Shown here: piece after piece, positions 15,632 to 25,037 of the stretch
Layout: the number at the start of each line of letters is the position of its first letter
Position numbering within the stretch: position 1 is the stretch's first letter
From: Mariniphaga sp.
Lineage (GTDB): Bacteria > Bacteroidota > Bacteroidia > Bacteroidales > Prolixibacteraceae
Direction of reading: 5' to 3'
Assembly: GCA_024636975.1 (NCBI GenBank)
Contig: JAGXGA010000033.1
Span: 1 to 64,000, forward strand
Length of the DNA stretch: 64,000 bases
Made by a program: the position numbers and the translations under genes
Notes under the pieces: generated by a model
Database searches by the model: none
Told to the model about the DNA's origin: nothing
What the model saw: only the letters and a program-made list of their open reading frames with translations

Positions 15632-16423
15632 TCATGGTAATTTCTTCATCTCTTCCAGCCAATTTAGTATATGCTGAAAGTGAGAGCCCTGCCAGTATAT
15701 TTTTCTGCAGGAGGAGCATTCCCAGAATTCATCGTAGTATGTTAAAGTATCGGCCGAAAGCCGATCGTCAAGCTTTTCCCTGCTTACTGGTTCCAGTTCT
15801 CCATTGCAGTTGGAGCAACGTGTAAACGGCTTGAAATCGTTCTGCAACTGCAATCGGTTTATTACCTCGGCAAGCTGCTGCCCGGGATTATCATTCCGGA
15901 TCCAGTGCCCGTGCGTAACAGCATTCTGCATGAGTATTCCCCTGTCGCGGGTCAATATAATCCTTTTTTCCTTCAGGGCTATTTCGATAATTTCATCGTC
16001 CTCCAGATCATTCCTGAAAAGAGTATCGAAGCCCAGCAACCGCAGCTTTTGAGCGAGCTTGCCCAGATTCACGTCAACAATGAAACGGCTGTTGCGCAAT
16101 GGTTTTGGGCGAAGCCTGATTATCGGCGATATGTCGAGCAATTCAAAAACCGGGTACACCGATACTTCTTCCCCACCCTGCAGCTGGTACTCAAATCCTA
16201 CCGAATCACCATTCACCAGAATCAGGTCCACTTCTACCTGAGGCACCCCAATAGCCTGAATTGTATTTTTCACAGATGGCCTGCCTTTAAATTCATAGGC
16301 AAACCTTTGTTTTTTCCGATGTTCCGGCAAATGATCGTTCAACTCCTCATAAAAACGGAAAAAAGATTTCCTGATCAGGGAGGAATGATTGGATTCAGTA
16401 TTGTCTGTAATTTCTGTTCTCAT
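15632..16423 (-). CDS. Mut7-C RNase-fold protein with N-terminal ubiquitin-like domain
   Basis: A 263-residue protein of the Mut7-C family. Residues about 20-105 form the ubiquitin-like domain that often precedes it. Residues about 113-260 hold the PIN-like Mut7-C domain: FIVDVNLGKLAQKLRLLGFDT, acidic EDDEII, ILTRDRGIL. A zinc ribbon follows from CSNCNGELEPV and WECSSCRKIYW. By family, it may be an RNase or RNA-binding protein. It converges on the cellulase gene with about 120 bases between them. Confidence 0.88.
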   Translation of the reverse strand: MRTEITDNTESNHSSLIRKSFFRFYEELNDHLPEHRKKQRFAYEFKGRPSVKNTIQAIGVPQVEVDLILVNGDSVGFEYQLQGGEEVSVYPVFELLDISPIIRLRPKPLRNSRFIVDVNLGKLAQKLRLLGFDTLFRNDLEDDEIIEIALKEKRIILTRDRGILMQNAVTHGHWIRNDNPGQQLAEVINRLQLQNDFKPFTRCSNCNGELEPVSREKLDDRLSADTLTYYDEFWECSSCRKIYWQGSHFQHILNWLEEMKKLP

Positions 16424-16555
16424 TGTTTGATAATATGAAGCGGTTGGGTTCTCGGGCTGCGTTCTTAAACAGCTACAAGAATGTTGAAGCGGGAACCAAA
16501 CGCCCGCAAACCATTGATACCCTATATTTTTTAATTGTGTGCTGTGGGCTGTATT

Positions 16556-16894
16556 TTATTCGTCAAGCAGTCCCGTTACTTCGTCTTTTAATTTTGGCAA
16601 ATGATTTATCACTATACTCCAAATCAAATTATCCGAAATTTAATCATATCCGTGAATAATCCTATTTCGAGTACCGATAATTTTCTCTGCATTATCAAGT
16701 TTGAAATTTTTGTTCTTTATAAGTATCCGATTTACTGCTTCTCCTATTATTTCTAAATTTCGCTCAATTGCTCTTTTTGTCTTGATATCAGAAACATATT
16801 CTTCAAAAATCCTTGGTTTGTTATCATAGTAGCTATCAATCTCATTTATCGATTGTAAAATGTCATATAACCAGGTTTTTATGTCATTATCCAT
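16556..16894 (-). pseudogene. hepT: HepT-like toxin with in-frame stop
   Basis: The frame encodes a DUF86/HepT HEPN protein of about 112 residues. The catalytic R-x4-H-x-Y motif is present as RNRIIHGY, but a TAA at 16640-16642 follows one residue after it. The frame then continues for 27 codons with the normal family C-terminus (ISDNLIWSIVINHLPKLKDEV) to a second stop at 16556-16558. The shortened 84-residue product keeps the motif but loses the last helix. It overlaps the end of the mntA gene by 8 bases, the usual arrangement. It is probably an inactivated toxin beside an intact antitoxin. Confidence 0.85.
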
Positions 16895-17186
16895 AAATCA
16901 AATGTTTAGAAGAGTCAATCGATTTTCTTAAATATGGATTTTTAATAGCCTTATCTTCAAGTAAATCAACCTGTCGTTTTAGTAATTTCTCTAATGATGT
17001 TTTTAAATCAAAATAATTGTCAGCGTAGTCATAAAGGTCTACTCCTGAGAAATCTACCAATAAGTCAATGTCGCTTGATTTTTTAAAATCATCAGTTAAG
17101 ATTGAGCCAAATACAAATAGTCTGGTCACCTTATGCTTATTACATAAGGCTCTTATCTTATCAATATTTTTATCTATAAGTCTCAT
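16887..17186 (-). CDS. mntA: MntA-like nucleotidyltransferase antitoxin
   Basis: A minimal nucleotidyltransferase of 99 residues with VFGSILTDDFKKSSDIDLLVDF, which holds GS and the D-x-D metal site. In HepT/MntA pairs this protein AMPylates the toxin on the Tyr of its RxxxxHxY motif. It is encoded first, with hepT overlapping its 3' end. ATG 17186 (MRLIDKNIDKI) is preferred to the longer start at 17201. The protein looks intact although its partner carries a stop. Confidence 0.85.
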   Translation of the reverse strand: MRLIDKNIDKIRALCNKHKVTRLFVFGSILTDDFKKSSDIDLLVDFSGVDLYDYADNYFDLKTSLEKLLKRQVDLLEDKAIKNPYLRKSIDSSKHLIYG

Positions 17187-17427
17187 ATACCAAAAATACA
17201 AACTTTTTTAATCTTACCGAAAATTATCAAATAGTATAGGTTTTCAAGGGTTGCGCACAACTAAAGGTAACCAATCGACAGGCAAATAAGCAAATGAAAG
17301 TATCGTTTAGTTAAAACAGGTGAATTTCGTTGCAATAAAGTTAATTACATATAAAACAATGTTGTAAACCGGCAATTTACCCGTTATCACAGTACCGGAA
17401 TAATTCTTTTTCTTCCGTATTTTGAAT

Positions 17428-17435
17428 TATATTTG
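17428..17435 (+). promoter_or_regulatory. Possible -7 box for surE
   Basis: TATATTTG matches the Bacteroidota -7 consensus TAnnTTTG exactly and lies 17 bases before the surE ATG. The -33 region is not clear (only T-rich), so this is a tentative call. Confidence 0.35.
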
Positions 17436-17452
17436 CTGTTTGTTAATTGAAT

Positions 17453-18214
17453 ATGACAGAAAATCCATTAATATTAGTAACCAACGACGACGGCATTCAT
17501 GCAAAAGGGCTGCGCGAACTGGTTGAGGTAATGAAGTTCTTTGGCGAAGTGGTGGTCATCTCCTCCGAAATTTCCATGTCGGGAAAAGCTTGCGGAATTA
17601 CAGTTGACCAGCCTCTGCGCACAGTTCCAGTTGAAAAAATACATGGAGTACCTACCTGGAAATGCAACGGCACACCGGTCGATAGTGTTAAGCTGAGTTT
17701 TAATAGCCTATTCGACCGCAAACCCGATTATGTTGTGTCAGGCATCAATCACGGTGCGAACTCATCGATAAGCGTTATTTACAGCGGCACTATGGGTGCT
17801 GCCATCGAAGGAAGCCTTCATGGGGTGCCGTCAATAGGCTTTTCACTTGCTGATTTCCATCCCGATGCCGATTTTTCCAAAGCAAAAATAATTGCAGCCA
17901 AAGTATTTCAAAAAGTCCTGGATAACGGTATGCCATCATATACCTGCCTGAATGTTAATATCCCAAAAGGAAAACCAAAAGGAATTAAAGTTTGCAGGCA
18001 AACCCACGGCAAATGGATGGAAGAGTTCGAAAAGAGGGTTGATCCCCATGGCAGGGAATACCATTGGCTATCGGGATATTTTAAGAATTTTGAAGAAGGT
18101 TCACCTGAAACCGATATCGATGCACTTTTAAATAATTTCGTCTCAATAGTGCCGGTATCGGTTGATATGACATGCTATAAAACGCTGGAAGAATTAAAAA
18201 ACTGGAATTTTTAA
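17453..18214 (+). CDS. surE: 5'/3'-nucleotidase SurE
   Basis: SurE is a metal-dependent phosphatase of nucleoside monophosphates linked to stationary-phase survival. The metal site LVTNDDGIHAKGL sits at the N-terminus, followed by SGKACGITVDQPL and GINHGANSSISVIYSGTMGAAIEG. The 253-residue length is normal. ATG 17453 places the NDDG motif as in the family. Its stop overlaps the next ATG (TAATG), so the membrane protein gene is probably translationally coupled. Confidence 0.96.
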   Translation: MTENPLILVTNDDGIHAKGLRELVEVMKFFGEVVVISSEISMSGKACGITVDQPLRTVPVEKIHGVPTWKCNGTPVDSVKLSFNSLFDRKPDYVVSGINHGANSSISVIYSGTMGAAIEGSLHGVPSIGFSLADFHPDADFSKAKIIAAKVFQKVLDNGMPSYTCLNVNIPKGKPKGIKVCRQTHGKWMEEFEKRVDPHGREYHWLSGYFKNFEEGSPETDIDALLNNFVSIVPVSVDMTCYKTLEELKNWNF

Positions 18215-18516
18215 TGCCTCGAAATAAAAGACAACAGTTTGATACCCCGGGCATCGGTTTCCTGCTTGGTTTCCTGGTACCGGTAATAATCTTTTTTGCG
18301 GTTTATTTTTTCGGGGAAAGGGAAATTCCGTTTGGCAATTATTTAAATAACCTATGGCACCTGCAGGCGTTGGTAAAACTGGCAAGCCTGTGTGTGTTTG
18401 CGAATCTGCTCGTCTTTATGGGGTTCATTCGTATAAAGTTCGATCAGGCAGCAAGAGGTGTATTAGGTGCAACTATAATATACGGACTGGCCGTTTTAAT
18501 TTCAAGAGCATTTTAA
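18214..18516 (+). CDS. Small integral membrane protein, unknown function
   Basis: A 100-residue protein with three predicted transmembrane helices (about 14-34, 50-69 and 80-98) and a basic N-terminus. I recognise no family motif. It sits between surE and lpxB with a 1-base overlap upstream and a 1-base gap downstream, so it is in the same operon. A role in the envelope is suggested only by that context. Confidence 0.8.
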   Translation: MPRNKRQQFDTPGIGFLLGFLVPVIIFFAVYFFGEREIPFGNYLNNLWHLQALVKLASLCVFANLLVFMGFIRIKFDQAARGVLGATIIYGLAVLISRAF

Positions 18517-18517
18517 A

Positions 18518-19660
18518 ATGAAGTATTACCTGATAGCCGGTGAAGCTTCCGGAGATTTACATGGTGCCAACCTGATGCACGAATTAAAAAACAGCGATCC
18601 TGAGGCGCAATTCCGCTATTTTGGTGGTGATTTGATGCAGGCTGAGGGTGGAACATTGGTAAAGCATTGCCGCGACATGGCTTATATGGGTGTTGTAAAT
18701 GTTGCCCGAAACATAAGAACCATTAGCCGCAATATGAATTTTTGCCAGAAGGATCTTCTGGAATTCCAGCCCGATGTGCTGATCCTGATTGATTACCCGG
18801 GATTTAATTTGCGAATGGCAAAGTTTGCAAAACGCAACAATGTTCGGGTTTTTTATTACATTTCACCGAAAATATGGGCCTGGAAAGAATACCGCGTAAA
18901 GGAAATAAGGGAAAATGTTGACGAGATGTTTACTATCCTTCCCTTTGAAACCGAATTCTATAAAAAACATGGAATTGATGTCCATTATGTAGGCAATCCT
19001 TTACTTGACACAATAGAAAAGTACCGGGAAACTGCAGTTTCAAAAGAAGAATTCCTGAACCGGAACAATCTTGATACCAGGCCAATTGTTGCCCTGCTGG
19101 CGGGCAGCCGTAAACAGGAAATTGAGAATACATTGCCTGTGATGAAAAAAGCAGCAGCATGTTATCCTGAATTCCAGTTTGTTATAGCCGGAGTCTCCTA
19201 TGTTGATTCTGAACTTTACGAAAAAGCACAAAACGGAGTAACCATCCCTGTGATTTTTAATCAAACATACGACTTGCTGAATAATGCTCATACTGCACTT
19301 GTAGCTTCCGGTACTGCTACATTGGAAACCGCCTTGTTTGAAGTCCCTCAGACTGTAATTTACAGAATGGAAGGCGGTTGGGTAGTACAGGTGGTTATGA
19401 AATACTTTTTCCTTAAAATTAAATGGGCTTCATTGCCAAACCTTATTCTCAACAAGGAAGCAATAAAGGAATTCATTCAAATGGATATGACCTTTAAGAA
19501 TGTAAAGGATGAATTGCACCGGCTTTTTTATGAAGAGGAATACCGCGAAAAAATAATTACCGATTACAAACAGTTAAAATTATTAATGGGAAAACGTGGG
19601 AGTTCAGCCCGCACTGCAAATAAAATGGTGGAGCTGCTTAAAGCATTAAAGAAAAACTGA
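18518..19660 (+). CDS. lpxB: Lipid-A-disaccharide synthase
   Basis: LpxB (GT19) condenses UDP-2,3-diacylglucosamine with lipid X to form the lipid A disaccharide on the inner membrane. At 380 residues it is full length. It has IAGEASGDLHGANL at the N-terminus, LIDYPGFNLRMAKFAK, YYISPKIWAWKEYRVKEI, LLAGSRKQEIENTLP and the nucleotide-binding ASGTATLETALFEVPQTVIYR. It follows the small membrane protein directly. Confidence 0.97.
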   Translation: MKYYLIAGEASGDLHGANLMHELKNSDPEAQFRYFGGDLMQAEGGTLVKHCRDMAYMGVVNVARNIRTISRNMNFCQKDLLEFQPDVLILIDYPGFNLRMAKFAKRNNVRVFYYISPKIWAWKEYRVKEIRENVDEMFTILPFETEFYKKHGIDVHYVGNPLLDTIEKYRETAVSKEEFLNRNNLDTRPIVALLAGSRKQEIENTLPVMKKAAACYPEFQFVIAGVSYVDSELYEKAQNGVTIPVIFNQTYDLLNNAHTALVASGTATLETALFEVPQTVIYRMEGGWVVQVVMKYFFLKIKWASLPNLILNKEAIKEFIQMDMTFKNVKDELHRLFYEEEYREKIITDYKQLKLLMGKRGSSARTANKMVELLKALKKN

Positions 19661-19715
19661 CCCTGACTCTTTCAACATTAAGCTTTACTCTTACTATTCA
19701 TTACCCGATACGAAG

Positions 19716-22130
19716 ATGTACAGTTTATTTAAAAAGGAAATAAAAATATTTTTTGGATCGCTTACCGGCTACTTAGCCCTGTTGGTTTTCCTACTGGTGG
19801 CCGGACTTTTCTTATGGGTGTTTCCCGGCAATTACAATATACCCGATAACGGATATGCAACCCTCGAAGGTTTCTTTTCACTTGCCCCCTGGCTGTATCT
19901 TTTTCTGATACCTGCAATTACTATGCGATTTATTGCCGAAGAGAAACGCAGCGGTACACTTGAAATATTACTGACCCGTCCGCTGACCGACATGAAGCTG
20001 ATTGTTGCCAAATTTCTTGCAGGGCTGGTTCTGGTAACCTTCTCGCTCATCCCTGCCCTGCTATGGTTTCTATCGGTTTATTTGTTGGGAAATCCTGTGG
20101 GCAGCATCGATACAGGCGCCACATGGGGATCGTTCTTCGGTCTTTATTTTCTTGCAGCCATTTATATTGCAATAGGTATTTTTGCCTCCTCCCTTACCGA
20201 AAACCAGATCATTTCTTTCATCCTTTCCATGGCTTTATCGTTTGTATTCTACCTGGGATTTGATTTTATTGCCAGCTCAGGTGTACCCTACCTTCTCGAA
20301 CAGGTGTTTGGATGGCTAAGCATTAACAACCATTACCTGTCGGCTTCGCGTGGGGTAATCGACCTTCGCGATGCGATTTATTTTGGAGGAATGACGTTCA
20401 TTTTTCTTTGGCTAACCCGTGCCTTTCTAAGAAAAGGAAAGCGCAGTCAAAAGAAATTTAAAATCAACACCCTTGTAATATTACTGGTTTTAACCGTCGT
20501 ATTTATTGTCTCCGGGAATTTTTTATACCGCATCGACCTCACTTCCGACAAACGCTATTCCCTTTCGCCGGTAAGTGCCGAAATGGCCTCCGAACTGGAA
20601 TCGCCAATGGAAATCGAACTGTTCCTGGCTGGAAGGCTGGAGCCGGGACTGCGAAAATTGCAACAGGAAGTATTGGAAAAAATCGCTGTCTTAAATGCCT
20701 ATTCACCGGCCAATATACGATTAAAGGTTACTGATCCTTATGCCATAGGTAATACTGAAAGAAGGGAAGCGTTTATTGCTGAGCTTATGGAAAAGGGAAT
20801 CCGAGCTACCAGCTTTCGGCAACAGACCGATCAGGGAGTTAGTACACGCCTTATTTTTCCGGGGGCCCTTATCCGTTACAATGGCAAAGAACAGGCAATG
20901 AACTTCCTGAAGTATAACCCTGATTTCTCCCATGAAGCCAATTTCAATCATTCAGCTGAAACCGTTGAGTTTGAACTGGTATATGCCTTCCAGAAGCTTA
21001 TGCGGAGCAGCCGCTCGACAGTTTCTTTCCTTGAAGGACACGGAGAGGCCGATCGGTACCAGGTGTATGATTTTGCCGCCTCACTAAGTGAAGATTTCAA
21101 TATAAACAGAATTGAAGTTGAAGGGCTGGCAACGGCCCCCACCGAAACCGATATTCTGATAGTAGCCGATCCGGAAGAGCCTTTCGCTGAACGCGACAAA
21201 TTCTATATCGACCAGTTCATCATGCAGGGAGGTAAGGTAATCTGGCTGATCGATCCGGTACAGGTAAGCCTAGACAGTCTTTCGCAGGGACACACAACCA
21301 TGGCTTTCCCGCGTGATCTGAATTTAAATGACCAACTTTTCCGCTATGGGGTGCGATTAAATTACAACCTTTTGCAGGATGTCGATTGTGCACGGATCAG
21401 GGTAAATACGGCCCCTCCGGGAAACCCGCCACAGTTCACCCTTCATCCCTGGTATTATTCCCCGTTGCTTGTCCCGGCCGACGACCATTCCCTCAGCCGG
21501 AACCTGAACCGGATTCTTACTGAATTCGTCTCTTCTGTCGATACGGTATCCGGAAACCCGGACGTCACTAAGGATATCATTCTATCAACCTCTCCCTATG
21601 CACGGACTGTAAAAGCCCCATCAACAGTAAGCCTTCTAAACATAGACAATCCGCCCGCACGCGAACTCTTCAATGAGTCGTTTCTTCCTGTGGGAGTGTT
21701 GCTTGAAGGCTCTTTTATATCGGTGTTCCGGAACCGGATGCTGGAAACCCTTGATATTCCTTACACACAGGTTATTGCTGAAAGCACACCTACAAAAATG
21801 GTAGTGATTGCCGACGGTGGAATGATTGTTAATCCGGTGGATTATTCCACCAATCCCCCCAGGGTGCAGGAGCTAGGTCAGGACAGGGCGTCAGGGCAGG
21901 TATTTGGTAATCGTGAATTTCTCCTGAATACTGTTCTATACCTGAACGACGACCGCGGTATCATGCAATTGCGTACCCGGACCCGGCAACTCAGGTTGCT
22001 CGACAAAGTTCGCCTGCGTGAAGAAAAACCTTTCTGGCAGTGGATTAATGTATTGATGCCACTCATTCTGGTTGGTCTTTGGGGCATATTATACAACCTG
22101 TTGCGCCGCAGACGTTTTTCCCGTTCATAA
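19716..22130 (+). CDS. gldFG: Fused GldF-GldG gliding-type ABC transporter component
   Basis: One 804-residue protein joins two components usually encoded separately. Residues 1-240 form an ABC-2 permease with six hydrophobic segments like GldF (MRFIAEEKRSGTLEILLTRPLTDMKLI is the coupling region). Residues 251-271 form a new transmembrane helix opening the GldG-like part (FLYRIDLTSDKRYSLS...), a large extracytoplasmic domain with FLEGHGEADRY, ending in a C-terminal transmembrane helix (about 775-795) and an Arg-rich tail. In flavobacteria GldA, GldF and GldG form an ABC transporter needed for gliding. No gldA ATPase is in the window. The single frame is uninterrupted, so the fusion is real in this sequence. 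dnaN follows after 160 bases. Confidence 0.9.
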   Translation: MYSLFKKEIKIFFGSLTGYLALLVFLLVAGLFLWVFPGNYNIPDNGYATLEGFFSLAPWLYLFLIPAITMRFIAEEKRSGTLEILLTRPLTDMKLIVAKFLAGLVLVTFSLIPALLWFLSVYLLGNPVGSIDTGATWGSFFGLYFLAAIYIAIGIFASSLTENQIISFILSMALSFVFYLGFDFIASSGVPYLLEQVFGWLSINNHYLSASRGVIDLRDAIYFGGMTFIFLWLTRAFLRKGKRSQKKFKINTLVILLVLTVVFIVSGNFLYRIDLTSDKRYSLSPVSAEMASELESPMEIELFLAGRLEPGLRKLQQEVLEKIAVLNAYSPANIRLKVTDPYAIGNTERREAFIAELMEKGIRATSFRQQTDQGVSTRLIFPGALIRYNGKEQAMNFLKYNPDFSHEANFNHSAETVEFELVYAFQKLMRSSRSTVSFLEGHGEADRYQVYDFAASLSEDFNINRIEVEGLATAPTETDILIVADPEEPFAERDKFYIDQFIMQGGKVIWLIDPVQVSLDSLSQGHTTMAFPRDLNLNDQLFRYGVRLNYNLLQDVDCARIRVNTAPPGNPPQFTLHPWYYSPLLVPADDHSLSRNLNRILTEFVSSVDTVSGNPDVTKDIILSTSPYARTVKAPSTVSLLNIDNPPARELFNESFLPVGVLLEGSFISVFRNRMLETLDIPYTQVIAESTPTKMVVIADGGMIVNPVDYSTNPPRVQELGQDRASGQVFGNREFLLNTVLYLNDDRGIMQLRTRTRQLRLLDKVRLREEKPFWQWINVLMPLILVGLWGILYNLLRRRRFSRS

Positions 22131-22289
22131 ATGCCTGAAAAAATAGAAGTTTTCAACATCGGGAAAAAGATTAAAGTTTGTATATTCGTTACTTGATTTT
22201 CCTGTTATCCGGAATGCTGCAAGTTTTAATCAGTCACCGCTTTAAGGGAAAGGAATGAATTCAAAAAAAATTAAATTAAATACATCCTT

Positions 22290-23420
22290 ATGAAATTTGT
22301 TGTTTCAAGTACCGACTTACTTAGTCATCTGGCCTCTGTCAGTAAGGTTATCAGCAGTAAAAGCACCATGCCTATCCTCGACAACTTTCTGTTTAAGCTT
22401 ACAGAAACAGATTTAACCATCACTGCCTCCGACCTTGAGTCGACGTTGATTACCAAAATGGAACTGGATAATATTGAAGGAGAAGGTTTAATTGCCGTTC
22501 CTGCCAAGTTACTCATCGATACACTTAAAGAGTTCCCTGAGCAGCCCCTTACTTTCCAGGTGAATAATGAAAACTATGGAATTGAAATTTTTTCCGATAA
22601 TGGGAAATATACTATTGTAGGTCAAAGTGGTGAAGATTTTCCGGAAATGCCGGCAGTTGATGAAGAAGCAGCAACAACTGTAACAATTACATCAAAGGTA
22701 CTTTTAAAAGGAATTGAAAAGACACTGTTTGCCACTGCCGATGACGAATTACGCCCGGTAATGAATGGCATCTTTGTAGAACTATCTCCTGAAAACATAG
22801 GTTTTGTGGCTTCCGATGCTCATAAGCTGGTTCGTTACCGTCGTTCAGATGCTGCCGCCGAGTTCGATTCATCCTTTATTCTGCCTAAAAAACCGGCAAG
22901 TCTCTTAAGAAATCTCCTTCCAAAAGAAGAGCACGACGTAAAACTGGAATTCGATGATAAAAATGCAATTTTTACCCTCACCAAATACCGCTTAATCTGT
23001 CGGTTGGTAGAAGGAAATTACCCCAGCTACAACTCGGTTATTCCTACCAAGAACCCGAATAAAATGACAATCGACCGGCTGGCCTTTTACAATACTGTAA
23101 AAAGAGTATCTGTATTTTCAAACCAGGCAAGCAACCTGGTAAAGCTTAATATTAACGACAATCAACTGGTGGTTTCAGCGCAAGACATCGATTTTTCAAT
23201 ATCTGCCGTTGAACGGCTTGGCTGCGAATATGAAGGCGAAGAAATAGAAATCGGATTCAAATCAACTTTTTTGCTTGAAATTATTGCAAACATATCGGCA
23301 AGCGATGTACGCGTTGAAATGAGTGATCCGTCAAGAGCCGGACTGCTTTTACCAGCCGAAACAGAAGAAGAGGCAGAAGATGTGCTTATGCTTCTGATGC
23401 CTATGATGATCAATGCTTAA
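22290..23420 (+). CDS. dnaN: DNA polymerase III beta subunit (sliding clamp)
   Basis: DnaN is the ring-shaped processivity clamp of the replicase. The 376-residue protein shows the three-domain clamp pattern: N-terminal KFVVSSTDLLSHLASVSKVIS, ILDNFLFKL, a middle FVASDAHKLVRYR, and the C-terminal MLLMPMMI in the place of the family MPMR end. dnaA is not beside it, so this is not a canonical oriC arrangement. A DnaQ-like exonuclease gene follows after about 100 bases. Confidence 0.96.
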   Translation: MKFVVSSTDLLSHLASVSKVISSKSTMPILDNFLFKLTETDLTITASDLESTLITKMELDNIEGEGLIAVPAKLLIDTLKEFPEQPLTFQVNNENYGIEIFSDNGKYTIVGQSGEDFPEMPAVDEEAATTVTITSKVLLKGIEKTLFATADDELRPVMNGIFVELSPENIGFVASDAHKLVRYRRSDAAAEFDSSFILPKKPASLLRNLLPKEEHDVKLEFDDKNAIFTLTKYRLICRLVEGNYPSYNSVIPTKNPNKMTIDRLAFYNTVKRVSVFSNQASNLVKLNINDNQLVVSAQDIDFSISAVERLGCEYEGEEIEIGFKSTFLLEIIANISASDVRVEMSDPSRAGLLLPAETEEEAEDVLMLLMPMMINA

Positions 23421-23517
23421 TTCATAACTTTCTAAAAATATATTTTAATCGTTTCCCCGATCAAATTGGTTGAGGAAACCCGATGCCCGGGAAAGGCATT
23501 GCTTAACGAATAATTAA

Positions 23518-24324
23518 ATGTTATTAAATTTAAAAAATCCGGTTGTATTTCTTGATCTGGAAACAACAGGTATGGATATCGTAAAAGACCGGATAGTGGA
23601 AATAGCGCTGCTAAAAATTCACCTTGATGGCAAGGAAGAAGAATTGCTATACCGCATTAATCCCGAAATGGCAATATCTCAGGAAGCTACCCGTGTTCAT
23701 GGCATTACCAGTGCCGATGTGGCAAATGAGCCTACCTTTAAGGCCGTAGCCAAAACCCTTGCAAAATTCATCGAAGGGTGCGACCTGGGAGGGTTTAATT
23801 CCAACCGGTTCGACATCCCCCTATTGGCCGAAGAATTCCTTCGCGCCGACGTTGACATCGAAATGAAAAAGAGAAAATTCATCGATGTGCAGGCGATCTT
23901 CCATAAAATGGAAAAACGTACACTGGCTGCCGCTTACCTTTTTTACTGCCAAAAACCCTTGATTGATGCACACAGTGCAATGGCTGATACCCGCGCTACA
24001 TATGAGGTATTGCAGGCTCAACTCGACACCTACCAGGGTGTGGAATATGAAGACAATAAAGGAAAAACAAGTGTTCCGGTTGTAAATGATGTGGAAAAAC
24101 TCAGCGAGTTTTCAGCCTACGATCGTAATGTCGATTTCGCCGGCAGAATTGTTTACAATGAAAAAGGAATAGAGGTTTTCAACTTCGGAAAAAACAAGGG
24201 CATGCCTGTTGAAAAAGTGTTAAACGAACAACCAGGCTATTTCGGATGGATCATGAATGGTGATTTTCCGCTTTACACCAAACGTGTTCTGACCCAAATT
24301 AAGCTCCGGATGATGGTTAAATAA
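23518..24324 (+). CDS. DnaQ-like 3'-5' exonuclease
   Basis: A 268-residue DEDDh exonuclease: ExoI FLDLETTGMDI, ExoII region with SNRFDIPLLAEEF, and ExoIII DAHSAMADTRATYE (His and Asp). After the nuclease domain (1-175) the C-terminal 90 residues contain FNFGKNKGMPVEKVLNEQPGYFGWIMNGDFP, a small domain found on proofreading-like exonucleases in this phylum. Its position after dnaN fits a replication or repair role; whether it is the polymerase III epsilon subunit is not certain. Confidence 0.9.
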   Translation: MLLNLKNPVVFLDLETTGMDIVKDRIVEIALLKIHLDGKEEELLYRINPEMAISQEATRVHGITSADVANEPTFKAVAKTLAKFIEGCDLGGFNSNRFDIPLLAEEFLRADVDIEMKKRKFIDVQAIFHKMEKRTLAAAYLFYCQKPLIDAHSAMADTRATYEVLQAQLDTYQGVEYEDNKGKTSVPVVNDVEKLSEFSAYDRNVDFAGRIVYNEKGIEVFNFGKNKGMPVEKVLNEQPGYFGWIMNGDFPLYTKRVLTQIKLRMMVK

Positions 24325-24367
24325 TAATTCTGTGATTTATATGTAAATTTCTGAAAGCAAAAAACGA

Positions 24368-24982
24368 ATGAAGATAATTTGTATTGGCAGAAATTATGCG
24401 GCACATGCTAAGGAACTGAATAATGAAATTCCGGAAGAGCCTGTTTTTTTCATGAAGCCCGATTCATCGCTGCTGCGTAATAACGAGCCGTTTTATATAC
24501 CGGAATGGACACAGGAAGTTCACCATGAAATAGAACTTGTGTTGCGCATCAACCGGTTGGGGAAAAATATTGAGGAGCGTTTTGCACACAGGTACTTCGA
24601 TGAAATTGGCCTTGGAATTGATTTTACAGCACGCGACATTCAGAACAAACTAAAGGCAAAAGGCCTTCCCTGGGAAAAAGCGAAAGCCTTCGACAGGGCA
24701 GCTGTTATCGGGGGCAGTTTCCTACCCAAATCCGGTTTCCCCGATTTGAAAGCAATTCATTTCAGGTTGGATATAAATGGAAAAACAGTGCAGGATGGGA
24801 ATTCAGGACTGATGCTATTCAGCTTTGATCAGATAATTGCAAATGTTTCAAAGTATGTCACCTTAAAAATCGGTGACCTGATTTATACCGGTACACCTGC
24901 TGGTGTAGGCCCTGTAATAGATGGTGATGTGCTTGAAGGTTACCTGGCAGATAATAAACTGCTCGATTTTGTTGTGAAGTAA
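24368..24982 (+). CDS. Fumarylacetoacetate hydrolase family protein
   Basis: A 204-residue FAH-fold enzyme. The metal-binding Glu residues lie in QEVHHEIELVL, with IGLGIDFTARDIQ-like DEIGLGIDFTARDIQNKLKAKGLPWEKAKAFD and the C-terminal GDLIYTGTPAGVGPV. Relatives are acylpyruvate hydrolases or oxaloacetate decarboxylases; the substrate cannot be read here. It is followed by the CoA-binding protein gene on the same strand. Confidence 0.9.
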   Translation: MKIICIGRNYAAHAKELNNEIPEEPVFFMKPDSSLLRNNEPFYIPEWTQEVHHEIELVLRINRLGKNIEERFAHRYFDEIGLGIDFTARDIQNKLKAKGLPWEKAKAFDRAAVIGGSFLPKSGFPDLKAIHFRLDINGKTVQDGNSGLMLFSFDQIIANVSKYVTLKIGDLIYTGTPAGVGPVIDGDVLEGYLADNKLLDFVVK

Positions 24983-25037
24983 GATTATAACATCATATGT
25001 TTTTGGTAAATTTTAAAATAACAAAATCATTAACGCT

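Noticed and set aside
22290-24324. Replication origin near dnaN
   Set aside because: No dnaA gene, DnaA-box cluster or typical origin structure is visible in the flanking gaps.
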